DNA of 5,313 nt from an uncultured Pseudorhodobacter sp. (GTDB lineage Bacteria; Pseudomonadota; Alphaproteobacteria; Rhodobacterales; Rhodobacteraceae): NCBI GenBank assembly GCA_945952425.1, contig CAMFIX010000242.1:1-5313 (forward strand). The letters are read 5' to 3'. Positions 3,519-5,313 of the stretch are shown here, in pieces. A program made the translations under genes and the position numbers. The stretch's first letter is position 1, and every line of letters starts with the position of its first letter. The notes under the pieces were generated by a model that did no database searches, was not told where the DNA came from, and saw only the letters and a program-made list of their open reading frames with translations.

Positions 3519-5313
3519 ATGCTGCCGATCCATGCCATATTGCCCCAGCTGCGCGCCGCCTTGGCCTCAGGCCAGGCCGTCCTGCAGGCCCCGCCCGGGG
3601 CGGGCAAGACGACGGTCGTGCCGCTGGATCTTTTGCCCCTGGTCAAGGGCCGGATCGTGCTGCTGGAGCCCCGCCGCCTCGCCGCCCGCGCCGCCGCCGA
3701 GCGCATGGCCGAGACCCTGGGCGAGGCCGTGGGCGAGACGGTCGGCTACCGTATAAGGGGCGAAAGCCGCATCGGCCCCCGCACCCGGATCGAGGTGGTG
3801 ACCGAGGGCATCCTGACCCGGATGATCCAGTCCGATGCCGAACTCCCCGGTGTCGGCTGCGTGATCTTCGACGAATTCCACGAGCGTTCCCTGCATGCCG
3901 ACCTCGGTCTCGCGCTGGCGCTGGAAATCCGCGGGGCGCTCCGGCCCGATCTGTGGCTCTTGGTCATGTCGGCGACGCTGGATGCCGGTCCGGTCGCGAG
4001 CCTGATGGGGGCGCCGGTGGTGACGTCGGAAGGTCGCGCCTTTCCGGTGGAAACGCGCTGGCTGGGGCGCCCGGCCGAACGGTTCGAGCCCGCGATGGCC
4101 GGTCTGATCCGCGAGGCCTTGGACGAGACCGAGGGCGGGCTCTTGGCCTTTCTGCCGGGCGAGGGAGAGATCCGGCGGGTGCAGGGTCTTTTGGGCGATC
4201 TGCCGGGCTGCACGGTGCTGCCGCTTTATGGTGCGATGGATTTCGCGGCGCAGCGGGCGGCTTTGGGGCCGGTCGAGGGGCGGCGGGTGGTGCTGGCGAC
4301 GGCGATTGCCGAGACCTCGCTGACGCTGCCGGATATCCGCGTGGTCGTGGATGGCGGCCGCGCCCGCCGCGCCCGGTTCGACCCTTCCAGCGGCATGGCC
4401 CGGCTGGTGACCGAACGGGTGACCCGGGCCGAGGCCGAGCAGCGCCGGGGCCGGGCGGGGCGGGTGGCGGAGGGGATCTGCTATCGCCTGTGGACCAAGG
4501 GCGAGGAGGGCGCGCTGGCCGCCCATCCCCCGGCCGAGATCGAAAGCGCGGACCTCGCGCCGCTGGCGCTGGAGCTGGCGCTTTGGGGCGAGGAGGGGCT
4601 GCCCTTCCTGACCCCGCCGCCCCCGGGGCCCCTGGCCGAGGCCAAGGCCCTGCTGGCGGCACTGGGCGCGACGGAGAAGGGCCGGATCACCGCCCATGGC
4701 CGCGCCTTGGCCGCGCTGCCGGTGCATCCGCGGCTGGGGCATATGCTGATGCAGGCGGGGCCGGGGGCGGCGCCCGTGGCCGCGCTGATGGAGGACCGCG
4801 ACCCGCTGAAGGGCGCTCCGCCGGATTTGTCCCTGCGGATCAAGGCGCTGGACTCCCCCGGGGCCTTCGCCCGCGACCATTCCCATCCGATGGACCGTCT
4901 GGCGCTGGACCGTATCCGCGCCGAGGCCAAACGGCTTGCCCGTGCCGTGCCGGGGCAGGATCGCGGCCTGTCGCTGGGGCAGATGGCGGCCTTGGCCTAT
5001 CCCGACCGCATCGGTCTGCGGCGCAAGGGCGAGGCGCCGCGCTGGCTTCTCTCGGGCGGCAAGGGGGCGGCGATGGCGCCCGGCACGCCCTTGTCCGGCG
5101 CGCGGATGCTGGTGGCCACCGATCTGGACGGCGACCCGCGCGAGGCCACGATCCGCCAGGCCGTGGCGCTGACCGAGGCCGAGCTGCGCGAGGTGCATGG
5201 GCAAGCGATCTCCTGGCGCGACCTCTGCCAGTGGAGCCGCCGCGACGGCCGGGTTCTGGCGCGCCGGCAAGAGGTCTTCGGCGCCCTGGTGCTGGAGGAC
5301 CGCGCCTGGGAGG
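3519..5313 (+). CDS. hrpB: ATP-dependent helicase HrpB, 3' incomplete
   Basis: This is a DEAH-box superfamily 2 RNA-helicase-type ATPase of the HrpB family. The first 598 residues are present, of roughly 800-820 usual for the family. Motifs in order are: Walker A APPGAGKTT (24-32), PRRLAAR (51-57), TEGILTR (95-101), Walker B DEFH (118-121), SAT (151-153), LLAFLPG (208-214), ATAIAETSLTLPD (260-272) and QRRGRAGR (308-315). Downstream are HrpB-type elements HPRLGHML (403-410) and YPDRIGLRRKG (494-504). All ATP-binding residues look intact. Residue 262 is Ala where many DEAH proteins have Asn. The ATG at 3519 is the first start after an in-frame TAA at 3510-3512, with a weak AAGG (3511-3514) before it. 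The frame is open to the right edge, so the C-terminal HrpB domain lies outside. The substrate in bacteria is not well defined. Confidence 0.96.
   Translation, partial: MLPIHAILPQLRAALASGQAVLQAPPGAGKTTVVPLDLLPLVKGRIVLLEPRRLAARAAAERMAETLGEAVGETVGYRIRGESRIGPRTRIEVVTEGILTRMIQSDAELPGVGCVIFDEFHERSLHADLGLALALEIRGALRPDLWLLVMSATLDAGPVASLMGAPVVTSEGRAFPVETRWLGRPAERFEPAMAGLIREALDETEGGLLAFLPGEGEIRRVQGLLGDLPGCTVLPLYGAMDFAAQRAALGPVEGRRVVLATAIAETSLTLPDIRVVVDGGRARRARFDPSSGMARLVTERVTRAEAEQRRGRAGRVAEGICYRLWTKGEEGALAAHPPAEIESADLAPLALELALWGEEGLPFLTPPPPGPLAEAKALLAALGATEKGRITAHGRALAALPVHPRLGHMLMQAGPGAAPVAALMEDRDPLKGAPPDLSLRIKALDSPGAFARDHSHPMDRLALDRIRAEAKRLARAVPGQDRGLSLGQMAALAYPDRIGLRRKGEAPRWLLSGGKGAAMAPGTPLSGARMLVATDLDGDPREATIRQAVALTEAELREVHGQAISWRDLCQWSRRDGRVLARRQEVFGALVLEDRAWE

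Noticed and set aside
3567..5270. A 567-codon open frame on the minus strand opposite hrpB
   Set aside because: The plus strand has every HrpB helicase motif in order. The antisense translation is low-complexity Arg/Gln/Pro/Gly with no recognisable domain.

Overview
The window is GC-rich and its codons strongly prefer G or C in the third position. It carries a PstS-type binding protein, small exported DUF1344-like proteins, a single-domain IMPACT protein and HrpB. Together these suggest an alphaproteobacterium, most likely of the Rhodobacterales (Paracoccus-like). That placement is inferred from composition and gene style; no marker gene proves it.

Layout. Positions 3-467 (+) hold the C-terminal part of a phosphate-type ABC transporter binding protein, cut by the left edge or possibly by a rearrangement. 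After 60 bases comes a 514-residue exported helical protein (528-2072, +), probably DUF4034-like, whose Shine-Dalgarno sequence lies inside a near-perfect hairpin. Positions 2073-2504 (432 bases) hold no long gene. They contain a candidate small membrane-protein gene on the minus strand that looks frameshifted (2077-2185), a 15-base odd palindrome (2276-2290), and two consecutive imperfect stem-loops (2340-2446). I saw no convincing sigma-70 promoter there. Two tandemly duplicated small secreted DUF1344-like genes follow (2505-2762 and 2797-3051, +), closed by a strong intrinsic terminator (3074-3103). A single-domain IMPACT/UPF0029 gene (3096-3464, -) converges on that terminator and has its stop codon inside the T-tract. 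Only 54 bases from its start, and divergent from it, lies hrpB (3519 to the right edge, +), with every helicase motif intact and the last quarter or so outside the window.

The genes do not form one obvious pathway. The clear unit is the duplicated DUF1344-like pair with its structured upstream region and terminator. No mobile element, CRISPR array, tRNA or rRNA was seen. I did not find a convincing new multi-gene system. The points most worth a second look are the ribosome-site hairpin before 528, the frame break in the small membrane ORF, and the duplicated small secreted proteins.
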